Shown piece by piece: positions 22,781 through 33,939 of a DNA stretch of 64,000 nucleotides (positions within the stretch are counted from its first letter, which is position 1; each line of letters begins with the position of its first letter). The notes beneath the pieces were generated by a model, which saw only the letters and a list, made by a program, of their open reading frames with translations, did no database searches and was not told where the DNA came from. Origin of the DNA: Euptelea pleiosperma (Eukaryota; Streptophyta; Magnoliopsida; Ranunculales; Eupteleaceae); the NCBI GenBank assembly GCA_035048495.1, contig CM068546.1, forward strand, positions 14,576,435 to 14,640,434. Reading direction: 5' to 3'. The position numbers were made by a program, and so were the translations under genes.

Positions 22781-23000
22781 AGTCTATAGTGTAGGTTAGG
22801 AGATGAGTGGTGTGGTCAAAGGACAGCACACTGAGTGATCTATCTGTTCTGTCTGGTTGCTAAGATTCCTGTCTACCCTTTCTGGCGTTCAAGGAAAAGA
22901 AGACAATGTGGTTTTTGTACTGAATCTAAAGGAGATGGTGAGACAACTAGGCAGTGAGTAGGGATGGGTTGGTTGGGTTGTGATTCTTACTGTAGGAGTT

Positions 23001-23010
23001 TATTATATAA
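23001..23010 (-). promoter_or_regulatory. Candidate TATA box of the uncharacterised gene
   Basis: Reverse strand reads CCTTATATAATAAAC, about 220 bp upstream of the ATG at 22780. It would give a 5' UTR of roughly 190 nt. The intervening sequence has no long ORF. Supported by position only. Confidence 0.45.
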
Positions 23011-23212
23011 GGTAGTCATGTGGTGGTGATTATGAGATTATGGATTTAATTTAGAAAAACTGTGTTTAGCCCTGGTGTCATTTGTCTCTACCATACACTT
23101 ATATTTGGTGGTTCATTGATCTAGGTGGTCCCCACACCTCTTGAATTCTGTGTTATCGATTGATCTTGTATTTCGATTGGGTTGTACCTTGGTCATAGAA
23201 TTTAATGTCCCA

Positions 23213-23600
23213 TGGTTTAAAAAAATGGTTATTAACGGCCTTACAACGGGCATTATAATGGTAATGCTCCAACCCCGTTATGTTAAGGTTAACGACTCAA
23301 AAGAAGAGTTTGATACTGGCTTAGAACGAACGCTAGATATATGCTTCACATATGCGATGGAAGGTTGAAGTTTCTGCAGAAGCGGGCTACTCCCTGAGAA
23401 TGCCCCCACCCGTAAGTTCCTTTGTTGTTGGGGCTAACGACCGTTATTTTCTGAGAATTTGTGAAAAGAACACCCGCTATTTCCGTTATATTTTTTATTG
23501 GAAATTTGAAATTCAAAATTTGAATTTTAGCAAGTTTTTTTTTCTCGTTATTTATGTTATTTTCCGATATTTTTCCTGTTATTTTCCATTGATCATCAGA
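23213..23600. repeat. MITE-like remnant with TAACGG repeats
   Basis: Starts CATGGTTTAAAAAAATGG and carries ACGGCCTTACAACGGGC, CCGTTATGTTAAGG and repeated TATTTTCC blocks like the 18549-18917 element. The right end is not clear. The ORFs at 23141-23618 run through it and are not credible. Confidence 0.5.
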
Positions 23601-23965
23601 AGGCTAGTTCAATCCTAGCTTACATTGATCATCAGAATAGGCTAAGTATTATCTGACCCAATGTGATTTTTAGCCATGTGATGCAAGCTCATAAACTGGA
23701 TGATCTGTGGAATTTTTTTTTTGAAGCTGGGATCATGTGCCAATGATCGGGCGCCACATATACCCATGGTTACTTTTTGATTTGATTTTTTTTTTTAAGT
23801 GAAATCCTAAACCCCAGGTTGGTCTAGTCAAAGGAGATCTGGACCAGTACAATCTCAATATTCAAAGGGGGTGACGCTGCAAATTGTTAATTGTTTAGTG
23901 ACCCAATAAATGATGACACAATCACTTTTTACATTAAAAGTGGTTTTATATTTTTAATGGAAAAA

Positions 23966-24357
23966 GATGTAACAAGGTATGCCTGAAACTGTTTCATTTG
24001 CGGAAGTGGCGTTTTTGGTAGTCGCCGCTGCCATCTGGGCCCACTGACCGCATGGATGTTTATCCCACCCCTTGGTGGATATACAGACCAAAAATCACCT
24101 TGATTGGTAATCTATAACCATTAGATTTTAACACTTGTTAGCACTTTTTAAAGTGTTCTTATAGCCGTTGAATGCAACCATTTGTTGAGTACTAAAATCA
24201 ATGGGTAAAAATCATTAAACAGGCTGATTTTTTGTATGAAGGTCTATTAAGGGGTGGGCTAAACATCTATGCGGTCAGTGGGCCCAGACGGCAGTGGTGC
24301 CTACCAAAGATGCCGCTTCCGCAAATGAAAAGATCTCAGGTAAACCTTGTTACATCA
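23966..24357. mobile_element. Long-terminal-inverted-repeat element, FB1 core with about 190-bp arms
   Basis: Left arm starts GATGTAACAAGG and runs through CATTTGCGGAAGTGGCG and TGGGCCCACTGACCGCATGG. The right arm is its reverse complement, ending CCTTGTTACATC, with about 80-90 per cent identity by eye. No ORF inside. Such long arms are typical of MULE-type non-autonomous elements, but no 9-bp duplication could be fixed. Confidence 0.75.
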
Positions 24358-24595
24358 CGACCCATTTTTAATACCTTGTAGACTGTGATCTCTTGAATCG
24401 AACGGCCAATGGTTCAACAGCACATATTTTTGTCTGATGGTTTTCCGTGGGGTACAAAAAGCACATGAAGGAAGCCTTTACCACCTTTAAACCCGTTACT
24501 TAAATTATTTAAAAAATATATATGAGAAAGTGTTACCTTTTCGTTGATCTGTGCCACATTGTTCAGACCAAAAAAAAGTCCGACACCCATAAGAT

Positions 24596-25040
24596 TAGCC
24601 AGTAGGGACCACCTACAATATGAGCCACGTGGCATATTCTTAGAGATTTCCGTCCATATGGATGTTTGGCCCAAACCTAGATGGACATACATACAAAAAT
24701 TAGCTTCATTAGTGATTTCTAAGCGTTCTTTTTTTTTTTTTGAAACCCTTGGTATCCAGGCCTCTTAGAGCACCCGATTAGTCCCCCGGGGCATGATAGT
24801 TACCCCTTCCAACACATACCGGAGTGTACTGGAAGAGTTAATGTGGACAGAGCCACTTATTACCCTCTACTCTTTCCACGGGTGGCCCCAAGGAGAGTTG
24901 AACTTAGAAGCTCCTACTTTTTGGAGTAGAGTCCTGGCCATCGGCACTCAACCCTTTGGGTTATAAGCGATCGTTTTCATGGGTTGATTTTTAACCGTGG
25001 AATTTGAGCATTATTTGGGGTACAAAGATGCAAAGGCTTG
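24596..25040. repeat. FB1 element interrupted by a SINE
   Basis: Left arm 24596-24728 (CCACGTGGCATATTCTTAGAG, then TCCATATGGATGTTTGGCCC). The partner sequence resumes at 24972 (GTTTTCATGGGTTGATTTTTAACCG) and matches the central part of other FB1 copies. The insertion at 24729-24962 separates the halves. Confidence 0.7.
24729..24962 (-). mobile_element. SINE-like insertion, minus strand, inside an FB1 element
   Basis: Plus strand begins with a T13 run (the A tail on the minus strand). On the minus strand the head reads GGGTTGAGTGCCGATGGCC and the region AAGTTCAACTCTCC resembles a B box. Near-identical 9-bp flanks, TAAGCGTTC (24720-24728) and TAAGCGATC (24963-24971), look like a target duplication. 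Confidence 0.6.
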
Positions 25041-25054
25041 AAATCAGACTTTTT

Positions 25055-25574
25055 GCTCAAGACGACACCTTGCATCGTTGGATACCCCTGGCACCATTAT
25101 TTATAAATAGGGTCCGGCTCGGGGGACACCCATTTTTTGACCCCTATTTTTGACACCCATTTTGGCGTACCCACATAGAAGATGAATCAATGGCTGATTT
25201 TTGGTGAGGAGATCATCCTCTCAAAAATTCAAATCATTCTGGTATTCATAGACTTGTTTAAAAGTTGAAGAATTATGGACCGTCGATTTTTACCGTGTAA
25301 CTTGAAAACCACATTTGATGGGGTTAGATATTTCAGAATGGGCTGATTTTTTTGTTGGGGTGATCTATGTGGTGAGGAGATCATCCTCACCAAAAATCAG
25401 CCATTGATTCATCTTCTATGTGGGTACGCCAAAATGCTTGTAAAAAATAGGGGTAAAAAATGGGTGTCCCCAGAGCCCGACCCTTTATAAATATTTGGAA
25501 TTCAAATTTTTTTTGAAAACAATGTTGAAACAGTGTTGTCAGGGGTATCCAATGGTGCAGAGGCGTTGTTGAGC
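25055..25574. mobile_element. Second long-inverted-repeat element family (FB2), about 520 bp
   Basis: Ends GCTCAA...TTGAGC. Arms share ATTGGATACCCCTG, TTTATAAATA, GGGTCGGGCTC-like, AAAATGGGTGTCC, ATAGAAGATGAATCAATGGC and GGTGAGGAGATCATCCTC blocks in inverted order around a spacer of about 130 bp. Candidate target duplication CTTTTT at 25049-25054 and 25575-25580. A scrap of the same family is at 27605-27700. Confidence 0.7.
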
Positions 25575-25580
25575 CTTTTT

Positions 25581-26379
25581 GCTCCACGACTTCATTGAGC
25601 AAAAGTAGACTCACTGCATATCCTTTCTTTTTTCTGGTCTTTTATTAGCCCGTGTGACTCTCATTCCACGCTTTACCATCTTATTATTGTTGAACGCTGG
25701 TGCCAATTTGCAACCGTTTAACTGAAACTGAAAATATCCATTTCAATTTCACATTTTTGGGACCCATTCAAAAAGAACCGGAACTGGTAAGAGCCGACAT
25801 TATTGGTTCTGGTTCTGAGTACATTAGGAACTGAACCGAACAGGAACCCGTTGACAGCCGTACAGTTGACCTTATAACAATCCATCGGTTTTATCTCTAT
25901 ACGGACTCGCAGGTTGTATCGGTTCTCTTTTTTCGAGAGAGAGAGTACGTGGACGCCTTGAGTTCACATGGGTGAATGGGAATATGCTCGAATGTCTTTG
26001 TATTATAAACACAAGAGGCCTTGTTTTGTTAGGCTTGTCATGTGTTTAAGTTTCTCTTAGCTTTCCCTTTCACAGTTTTTGAGGAGATTCAGGTTGGGTA
26101 ACGTGTCACTCTCCCCTCCACTTTTTTGTTAGATTACGTGGCCTTATGTGGGTGGCTTGATCAAGACAAGATTGGGCTTTTGGTGAGCGAATCATGGGGG
26201 CTGTCTACATTTGGGGGGTAATGTCCCTCTCAATGTATGCGTGGGCGAACACTCCACTTGTTATTATGTTTCTGTTCCTTGTGGTTGGATTCCTTGACAC
26301 GTTCAACCTCTCTCTCTCTTTCTCTCTCTCTCTCTCATGATGCGTAGGCCATAATACTATCTCCAGTCTCTGATAGGCT
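25581..26379. other. Intergenic, no feature recognised
   Basis: No supported ORF. Contains GAGAGAGAGAGT at about 25936 and a CT-rich tract at 26309-26337. Nothing else identified. Confidence 0.4.
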
Positions 26380-26384
26380 AATAC

Positions 26385-27282
26385 TGCTATTAGAGTGTGT
26401 TGTTGGGCTGTGTGGCCAGCACTCTGTCTCTGTTAGACCTGTGGACCCTTTGATATACATAGTTATGTATGCCTCCCTCTAACAGATTAAGCTTTTAGAG
26501 TAAAGTGGTATTCAGCATGGTGTCAAAGCGGGAGGTCCAATAGGTCGAGTCTTGGCAAAGTGTTGAGGGGGAGTGTTATTGGAGTGTGTTGTTTGGCTGT
26601 GTGGCCAGTACTCTGCCTCTGTTAGACCCGTGGACCCTTTGATGTACATAGTTACGCCTCCCTCTAACAGCTTAAGCTTTTAGAGTAAAGTGATATTCAA
26701 CATGTTATTACAGCAGGAGGTCCAGTAGGTCGTGGGTTCGAGTCTCGGCAAAGTGCTGAGGGGTAGTGTTATTAGAGTGTGTTGTTTGGTTGTGCATGTG
26801 GCCAACACACCGCTTCTGTTAGACCCGAGGACCCTTTCATATATATAGTTACGCCTCCCTCTAATAGCTTAAGCTTTTAGAGTAATAAAGTGGTATTCAA
26901 CATGGTATTAGAGCGGGAGATCCAGTAGGTCGTGGTTCAAGTCTCGGCAAACTGCTGAGGGAGAGTGTGTTGTTTGGCTGTGCATGTGGCCAGCACTCAA
27001 TTTCTATTAGACTCGTGGATCCTTTCATATACATAGTTACGCCTCCCTCTAACAGCTTAAGCTTTTAGAGTAAAGTGGTATTCAACATGGTATCAGAGTG
27101 GGAGGTCTAGTAGGGTGTGGGTTCGAGTCTCGGCAAAATGCTGAAGGGGCATGTTATTGGAATGTGTGTTGTTTGACTGTGTGGTCAGCACTCCACCTTT
27201 GTTACATCCGTGAATCCTTTGATATACATAGTTACGCTTCCCTCTAATAGCTTAAACTTTTAGAGTAAAGTGGTATTCAACA
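26385..27282 (+). mobile_element. TRIM/SMART array: five LTRs and four internal units, one target duplication
   Basis: LTRs: 26385-26517, 26574-26702, 26767-26902, 26966-27087 and 27152-27282, each about 122-136 bp, starting TGTTATTGGAGTG or a variant and ending TATTCAACA or a variant. Each of the four 56-64-bp internal units begins with the primer binding site TGGTATCAGAGC or a variant, contains GGTTCGAGTCTCGGCAAA in most copies, and ends with a polypurine tract GCTGAGGGGGAG or a variant immediately before the next TG. The flanks are AATAC at 26380-26384 and 27283-27287, so the whole array is bounded by a single 5-bp target duplication. No coding capacity; mobilisation would depend on another retrotransposon. 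Confidence 0.88.
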
Positions 27283-27287
27283 AATAC

Positions 27288-28378
27288 AAGCATGTGCTAG
27301 TGATTCGATGGGTTCCACCAATAAGATTTCCTACACCAAGATATGATCTGATCAGATGATGCTAACAAGGAGATAACCTTTGGAAACCAATCAAGGATAG
27401 AAGCCTTTAGAACAGATGGTTATAACTGATGAACTGGTTAATTAGCTTAATTGCCTATAAAAAAATGGTTAACTTAGTTTACGGAATAGCTGATCTCCTA
27501 AGACGAGCCCATTGGATAATTGGTGATATATACCTCCTTTTCTGTTCACCTATTTGTGTTTAGAGTGTTTCTTCTCGCATGAATTTTGACACAAATCTGT
27601 AAGGCTCACATGGAGATGAGTCAATGGCTGATTTTTGATGAAGATCATTATTTCCTTGCCATAGAAATAGCCTCACAAAAAATCAGCCCATTCTAAAATT
27701 TCTAATTCTATAAAAAATATGGATTAAAAAATGGTCCAAAACTAGGAAAAATAAAAATAGACGGTCCAAAGTGGACTTCAATTTAACACAAAAGTGGTTG
27801 ACTCTTCTCCATTTGGGCCTCATAATAATGTGAAGTTTTCTTACATGGATAAGTACGACGATGCTGGTTGTCCTTCAACACATGGGAATCGGGTCAAATT
27901 TGTCACACTCCAAACCTGGGTCTACTGGACCCGACCCGTGACACCTTGGTTCGACTTGCGATCCAAAACTTTGACCTATGGTCCGGGGGTCAGATGAAAT
28001 AAGGAATAAAGAATAATGCTCTCGATTGTGAAGTTTCTAAGTTCAATTCACACTATTAAATTAATTTTCAATCTATCCCACCATGTTTTATCCATCCCAA
28101 ATCAAAACTAATCAAATCACATTTAAAATCAAGAAAAGATCGGGAAATAAATCAATGCGAATAAACCATTCGATGAAAAACAAGGTAAATTTTCAAAATT
28201 TAAAGGATCCATCTGTCTTGCTAATTTTCTCTAGGGTTCAATACTAAGAGTTAGAAAACCTACCACCTATATCTAGAAAGTTAACTTGATGAAGACCTAT
28301 TTAGAAAAAAAATATAAAATATAAGGGTGTTAGGAAAATTAGATTGGTTCAGAAATAGAGATAGCTCAAAGTTTTTGT
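27288..28378. other. Intergenic with an FB2 scrap
   Basis: No supported gene. 27605-27700 repeats parts of the FB2 arms (GATGAGTCAATGGCTGATTTTTG and a reverse arm AAAAAATCAGCCCATTC). The ORF at 27794-27997 has no recognisable domain. Confidence 0.4.
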
Positions 28379-28845
28379 TTACTACAACAAAAAAAGGTTT
28401 TACTGACGTTCAGAGACCGTCAGTAAACGATATAATTTCCTCGGTAAAAGTTTTACCGACGGTCACTGTGGCCGTCGGTATAACATTCGTCGCTAAAGGT
28501 TTTACCGACGACCTATTCTGGAATGACCGTTGGTATAAAATCCTTTCTGCCATATATTTTCGTTGTCCAAGCTATATGCAGCGTGACATAAATATTTTAC
28601 CGACGGCCAAGATCGTCGCTATAAATTACTTTTACCGACGGCCATTCGTTATCGTCGCTATTTATGACTTATAGCAACGGTCGTGGCCGTCGGTAAATAT
28701 GTTACTAATGTAAAGAAACATTTACCGACGGCCAATAACTGTTGGTAAATGAGGCATATAGTGACGGTCAAAGTTTTTTTCGTCACTATTCACCACCTAT
28801 AGCGACGGTCTCTAGCCGTCGGTAAATGTTTTGAAACATTAAAAT
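28379..28845. mobile_element. CACTA (En/Spm)-type end with subterminal repeats
   Basis: Starts TACTACAACAAAAAAAGG, one base from the plant CACTA terminus CACTACAACAAAA. It is followed by many direct and inverted copies of TTTACCGACGGCC and GGCCGTCGGTAAA, the usual subterminal transposase-binding array. The opposite terminus was not found within the window, so it is a fragment or the interior is lost. Confidence 0.7.
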
Positions 28846-29760
28846 TGAAATTTTTTTTAATACCATTTATAATTTGTAATACCTGTAACCTGTATATATC
28901 ATGCTTCATTCCTATGATAACATTTAATATTCAATATCTATAACCTATAATACCTGCTTCATTTCCATGAAAACATGTATTCAATATCTAAAAATAGATT
29001 ACAATATTCATTATTCCAAATTCCACACTGATAGTTCAAATCAACAAAAAAGACACTAGTAGGAGAAGAAGATAGATCAATCAGCATCAAGTCAGGGCAA
29101 TCAACATCTAGTCCAGACAAAACAAATAATAAAATGATTAGAATATGAAATGTTAATTAAGACTCATTTTAAAATGCAGAAACAGATCCAACATCATTGT
29201 GATGTCGAGGCCACATCTTTCTCCAGAAACATTCCTTTGAGGTCCAAGAACCCAATCTGGAAAGCTAAGATAAAAACATACCTTCCATAGGATTCCCAGA
29301 GGGTCCCACAGAAGGAGAAATAGAAGATATAAAGTCCTCAAGCCGAACTTTAGAAAATAATAGATAATTCTGCAGAAAATAGCGCAAAAAGAAAAATCCA
29401 ATTGGATTTGAAAGATAAATTAAAAAGCCTCAAACTTTCATGTTTTGGTAGAAAACCAATTCCCAATAGATTTGCCCAAAAATCCAAACAACATGATTTT
29501 CCCTAAAAATAACAGAAAATAATAAATCAAACAAAATTTAAATGACTACCAAAGTTTTCGTGATGATTATTTTTATTGCTTTAAATTTTGTATGGGTATA
29601 CACATGGTAGTTAGGAATCCAATGCCTTCACAATTAGACAAAAATATTAACTACAGTGAAAGTTATACTAAAAACCCTTTTGAAAAAACACTATTTTGCT
29701 ATTAGGAAAATAACATGTAAAAGTGCAACATATGAATAAATTCATCTCATAATTATAAAT
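28846..29760. other. AT-rich intergenic region
   Basis: No supported gene or repeat boundary. Short ORFs show no domain. Probably old transposon sequence. Confidence 0.35.
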
Positions 29761-31372
29761 TGAAAAATCTTTGTTGTCAATCCCAGAAACTATTAGTTCT
29801 TTAGTAATTGATCTCGATCATTATCTATTCTCTGAAGACTGAAGTGCCAACAACTTAAGTGGACTTCAGCAACAAATCAAAGAAGAGCAAAAGCTAAAGA
29901 AGTACAACACAAGATACGTAGTTCAACAGAAGACGAAGTCAAGTCAGCATGAAGATTTGATATTCAAGACAACATACGTCCTCACTCAACAGACGTTCAA
30001 TTATCAGAATTTCACGACTATTTCATTCGTATACATCGTAGGGTACACCGTGCGAACCATGTGGCTCTACGGACCCTAGATAGTTTTTTGACTTAGATTT
30101 TGTTTTTGGAGGATAACCTAGCTCTTATTGGGAGTCATTGATGAGTTTTGGACAAGCTGATGTCAAAATTAGGAGACTGGCCGACCACTTGAATGGTGTG
30201 GTCAACCGGGGTCTACTGACCCTGATGGGTCGACTGACACTTTTGAGCGACCGACCACCCCTTGCCTTGGCATATTTTATTGTTGGGACTTCCGGCCGAC
30301 CGAAGCTTTTGAGCGGCCGATCGCCCCTCGGGATAGAAGTCTGTCCCTGAATGGTCGACCCCTCCTTTAATGGATCTAGTTTGACTTTGTATTTTTTGCA
30401 AAATCTGGCGCACTTGGGCCATTTAAACGGTCTCTTTAGGTCCATTTCACTTGATTAGAGAAAGGTATATATAAAGGGACATATGCCTTACAACTCTTAA
30501 CACAATCAAGCTATCTCTTTGACCCCACTCATTTATTGATATCTCATGAGTCCAAGAGATGTTGATTTTTTGAGAGCTTCACCTGAGCAAAACCTAGTTC
30601 ATCTTTTGTGAAGGCTTTATTTGTTTGAGAGACTACAATTTGTTAAATTCACTGAAGTCATCTTCTACCAAGTAAATGAGCATCTCTGGTAGTGTTGTCT
30701 CTATAGTGAATTCTTCTTCGAAGATTCAACCATTTGTTACAATTCTTCTTAAAGGTAAGTATCTCCGTGAACAACCTTTTTAGAAAGAATTATTATTATC
30801 AAACTTGGATATTTGAGATTGGTGGATAAGTTTTCACTCATTGCATTTATTGAGGATTTGTGGATCCTTGAGAAATTTATTTCTCTAAAATACTACTGAC
30901 TTAGTTTGACTCTTTAGGTGGACTGAAAAGTGATTATTGTGTGAATGAGTTGTGGATTATAGATCCGTAAGAAAATTTATTTTTCTAAAATTCTATTAGC
31001 CTAGGCTGACTTTCTAGGTGTGCGAAAAGTGATTCTCGTAAGTTAAAACTAAGTGGTTGCTTAGTTATTTTTTATTTGTTTTAATTGAATATGTTGTAAT
31101 ACATGATTGAAAGAATAAAATATTACTCATGTTGAGTATTGAACAGTGGATGTAGGTGCGGAGTCACCGAACCACTATAAACCTATGTCTTGTGTGATTG
31201 TCATTATTTGTATATCTTGTTTCATATACCTCTCTTATTATTCTGTGGATGATTTAAATTTTAGTTGATTGATCATTTTTATGCCTTGTGTGATCCTTTA
31301 TTTTAAAACCCACATTAATCCATAGAGAAGTTTTTAATTGTCATATTCACCCCCCCCACCACCACTAGGACA
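29761..31372 (+). mobile_element. Copia-type LTR (probable solo or truncated), plus strand
   Basis: Start TGAAAAATCTTTGTTGTCAA matches the beginning of the minus-strand LTR at 33326 (TGTGTTGTCAATTCC). It contains the GGCCGACC and CGACCGACC-rich block (30180-30360), and a TATA-like TATATATAAAGG at 30467-30478. The end TTTTTAATTGTCATATTCACCCCCCCC is typical of plant Copia LTR ends. A decayed PBS-like TTGTGGTAATTATA follows. No clear target duplication. ORFs at 30125-30445 are within the LTR and not credible. Confidence 0.55.
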
Positions 31373-32202
31373 TATTGTGGTAATTATAAGAAATTTTATA
31401 AACCATCATTCCAAAGCATAAAGTAAGTGTATCATATTTATTACAATTGAAATAACTCTACTACATATTTCTATTAATAAAAATAAAATATGAAAGCAAG
31501 TAAGACTCTAAATGCTCCAATCAAGTTAAATAGCTGCCACTTCAGGCACATTTACACATGGTAAGTAGGGGTGAGTCGGGAAGTTTGGTAGACACACTCC
31601 ACCATCCATGCACCCATGGGGTTGAGCAACTAACCACAATAAAAATTCATAGGAAATCACGATATGCAATAAAGATTGAAAGAAACAATAATGATTTTCA
31701 ATAATCAATAAACCAAATTTCCTAGAACTTCCAACTAGGCAATCCATGATAAAGTTAATCTAAGGACATTGCATGTAAAGAAACACCATGGGGTTATATT
31801 TATAGATAGCTATCCAAGCTATCAAATTTCTACCATAAGGATCTAAGGGGGTTTGGGGTCTCTCACCCTAGGTAATTCTTCTATCCGTACTCTTTAATTA
31901 GGTATGTAACTTGAAAATTGAGACATACATTCCAAGGGGTAGATATAGCACATACCACCGAATCCTAATTCGACATTGCACATAGCACCAAATATACTGG
32001 GTGCCCACGCAAATCTCAACAATAATCATATCCATAAATATAGACATAATCAACGATTTCAAACAAATATAAAACCAAATTGAGGCAAATAATAACATGA
32101 AACCAAAATTAATTTTCCATAAAACATGTTAGAAAAATTCTAACATAACTAGCATGATTTTAAAGTAAAACATGAACACATGATTTTTTTTTGAAGTTCC
32201 CT
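31373..32202. other. Intergenic, no gene recognised
   Basis: AT-rich sequence between two Copia remnants. It may be the internal remainder of the plus-strand element, but no gag or pol motif is visible. Confidence 0.35.
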
Positions 32203-33326
32203 TGATATTATTACAAGAGGACCTAAAAGACGGGGGGGTGAATAGGTCTATTAAAATTAGCCTAAGTTGATTACTAATATGCTTGAATAAAAGAATCAAC
32301 TATAGACAATAATTGTAAAGAGACAACAATCTACAACATGAATATTTATAGTGGTTTGGTGTATCAACACCTATGTCCACTCTCCAAATAGCTCTACTGA
32401 GCTTAACATATTTTTAATTCAATATCTAAGTAATCTTACAATATTGAAACGGTAAAGGACCCTATCTCGATCGCAATCGATATTAACGGAGAAAGGTCAG
32501 AATCGAACTCCTACTTTGTCAAGATCTTTTCTTGACTCGAGTAGCACAACAATATAATAGATGATTTAATAATCAGGAGAATTTTTCCTAGCAAACAAGT
32601 TATCTCTCAACCGAGATTGATGAGGAACGAAGCTTTGATGTTGCTGAAGCTCAACCGAGGCTGCAGATCAGAACCGTAGTGCACACCAATCACTTGAGTT
32701 GATCTTGAACCAAAGAACGCGGACCACCAAAGCCGATCTTTCACAAGGCTAGCAAACTAGACCATTTAAAAAAGCACGAAGGCAATGGAGCAAGAACAAG
32801 AGTAAGGGAGCTTAGAACAATTCTCTTGGAGATGAATAGCTCAAGAGAAGGCCGAGTGAATTGGTAAGTTTGAAGGTAAGGAAGATGGGTATTTATAATG
32901 GAGGGGGATGGGAAATGGGCACTCTTTATTCGAGGATCACATCGACCGATCGACCTATCATTTTCCACCAGTCGCTCGGTTTTACTGGGTGCATCGTATC
33001 TAATAACCGGTCGATCGATCATTTCTATATTGGACACCTTGTTTCAGGGACTGGTCGACCCATCTGTCAGTTAGACAGATTTGAGGGTCCTGCCCATGGG
33101 GGTTTCTTATGATAGGCTGGCGGCTCCAATTATGTCCAATGGACTTCTTAGGGTATTTCCCAAGTCCATGTTTCTTCAGTCCCTGCTGCACATCAAGGGT
33201 CGCCTCATTATTGCTTATTGAAATCATCGAGACATGCTCCCCCATGTTCATGGTAAGGGATAAATAATGGTTACATAAATACACAAGGTTGTTCAGGAAT
33301 TGACAACACAAGGAGTATACTTATCA
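32203..33326 (-). mobile_element. 3' LTR of a minus-strand Copia element
   Basis: Minus-strand LTR starts TGATAAGTATACTCC at 33326 directly after a polypurine tract (GACAAAGGGGGGAAT, 33327-33341). Near its end it carries CCTATTCACCCCCCCG, as in related plant Copia LTRs, and ends about 32203 in ATATCA. The 5'-to-3' order pol, polypurine tract, LTR is correct for the pol remnant at 33940-35540. Confidence 0.65.
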
Positions 33327-33939
33327 ATTCCCCCCTTTGTCAATTCTAGAACAAAATATACAATGGTTCCCCCCTTAACAATTAGCCTACCCACCCAACG
33401 AAAATAAATGTATCTAGTTGCAGTGAGAGGCACCAAGACATCTTTCTTTTAGTCCTATAATCACATCACAGATAAAGATGACAAATATACATAGGGCTTT
33501 TACTCCCCCTTAGTAGTTTAGAAATTTAGAAGTTATGGTTTTACTAAAACTAGATTATCAAGTCTGCAAAGTCTTGTGACTGCCTGAGTCCAGTGATTGA
33601 AAGTTTGCCAGTGAATTCTCCCAAACCAACAAGAAGTAGTTCTCCCAGGAAAGAAGGAGAGACACTAGGTCTACTTAATGACGGAACGCCCATCTTTCCT
33701 TAGATAGAGACTGTCCTTGATGTCAATTGGAAAAAACTCACTGGAGTAACTAACAACTCACTGGAGTGGCTTACAATAATGATCGATGCTTGATCATTCA
33801 AATTCTCCCCCTTAGTGGAGTAACCATATTCCAATATATTTAGAACCATTGTTCCCTAATTTTCTCCCATTTTGTTAGAATTTGACAAAGGAGAGACAAG
33901 ATCAAAATATCAAGTATGAATACAAACCCTTGGGGACTT

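Noticed and set aside
26722..26760. tRNA gene suggested by GGTTCGAGTCTC
   Set aside because: It is the internal part of a TRIM unit just after its primer binding site; there is no cloverleaf or A box at the right spacing.
26385..27282. CRISPR-like regular repeats
   Set aside because: The repeats are LTRs with PBS and polypurine tract in a plant nuclear setting.
30125..30445. Antisense ORFs of 106 and 69 aa
   Set aside because: They come from the GACCGACC-rich block of a Copia LTR, which recurs without coding frame at 32940-33110.
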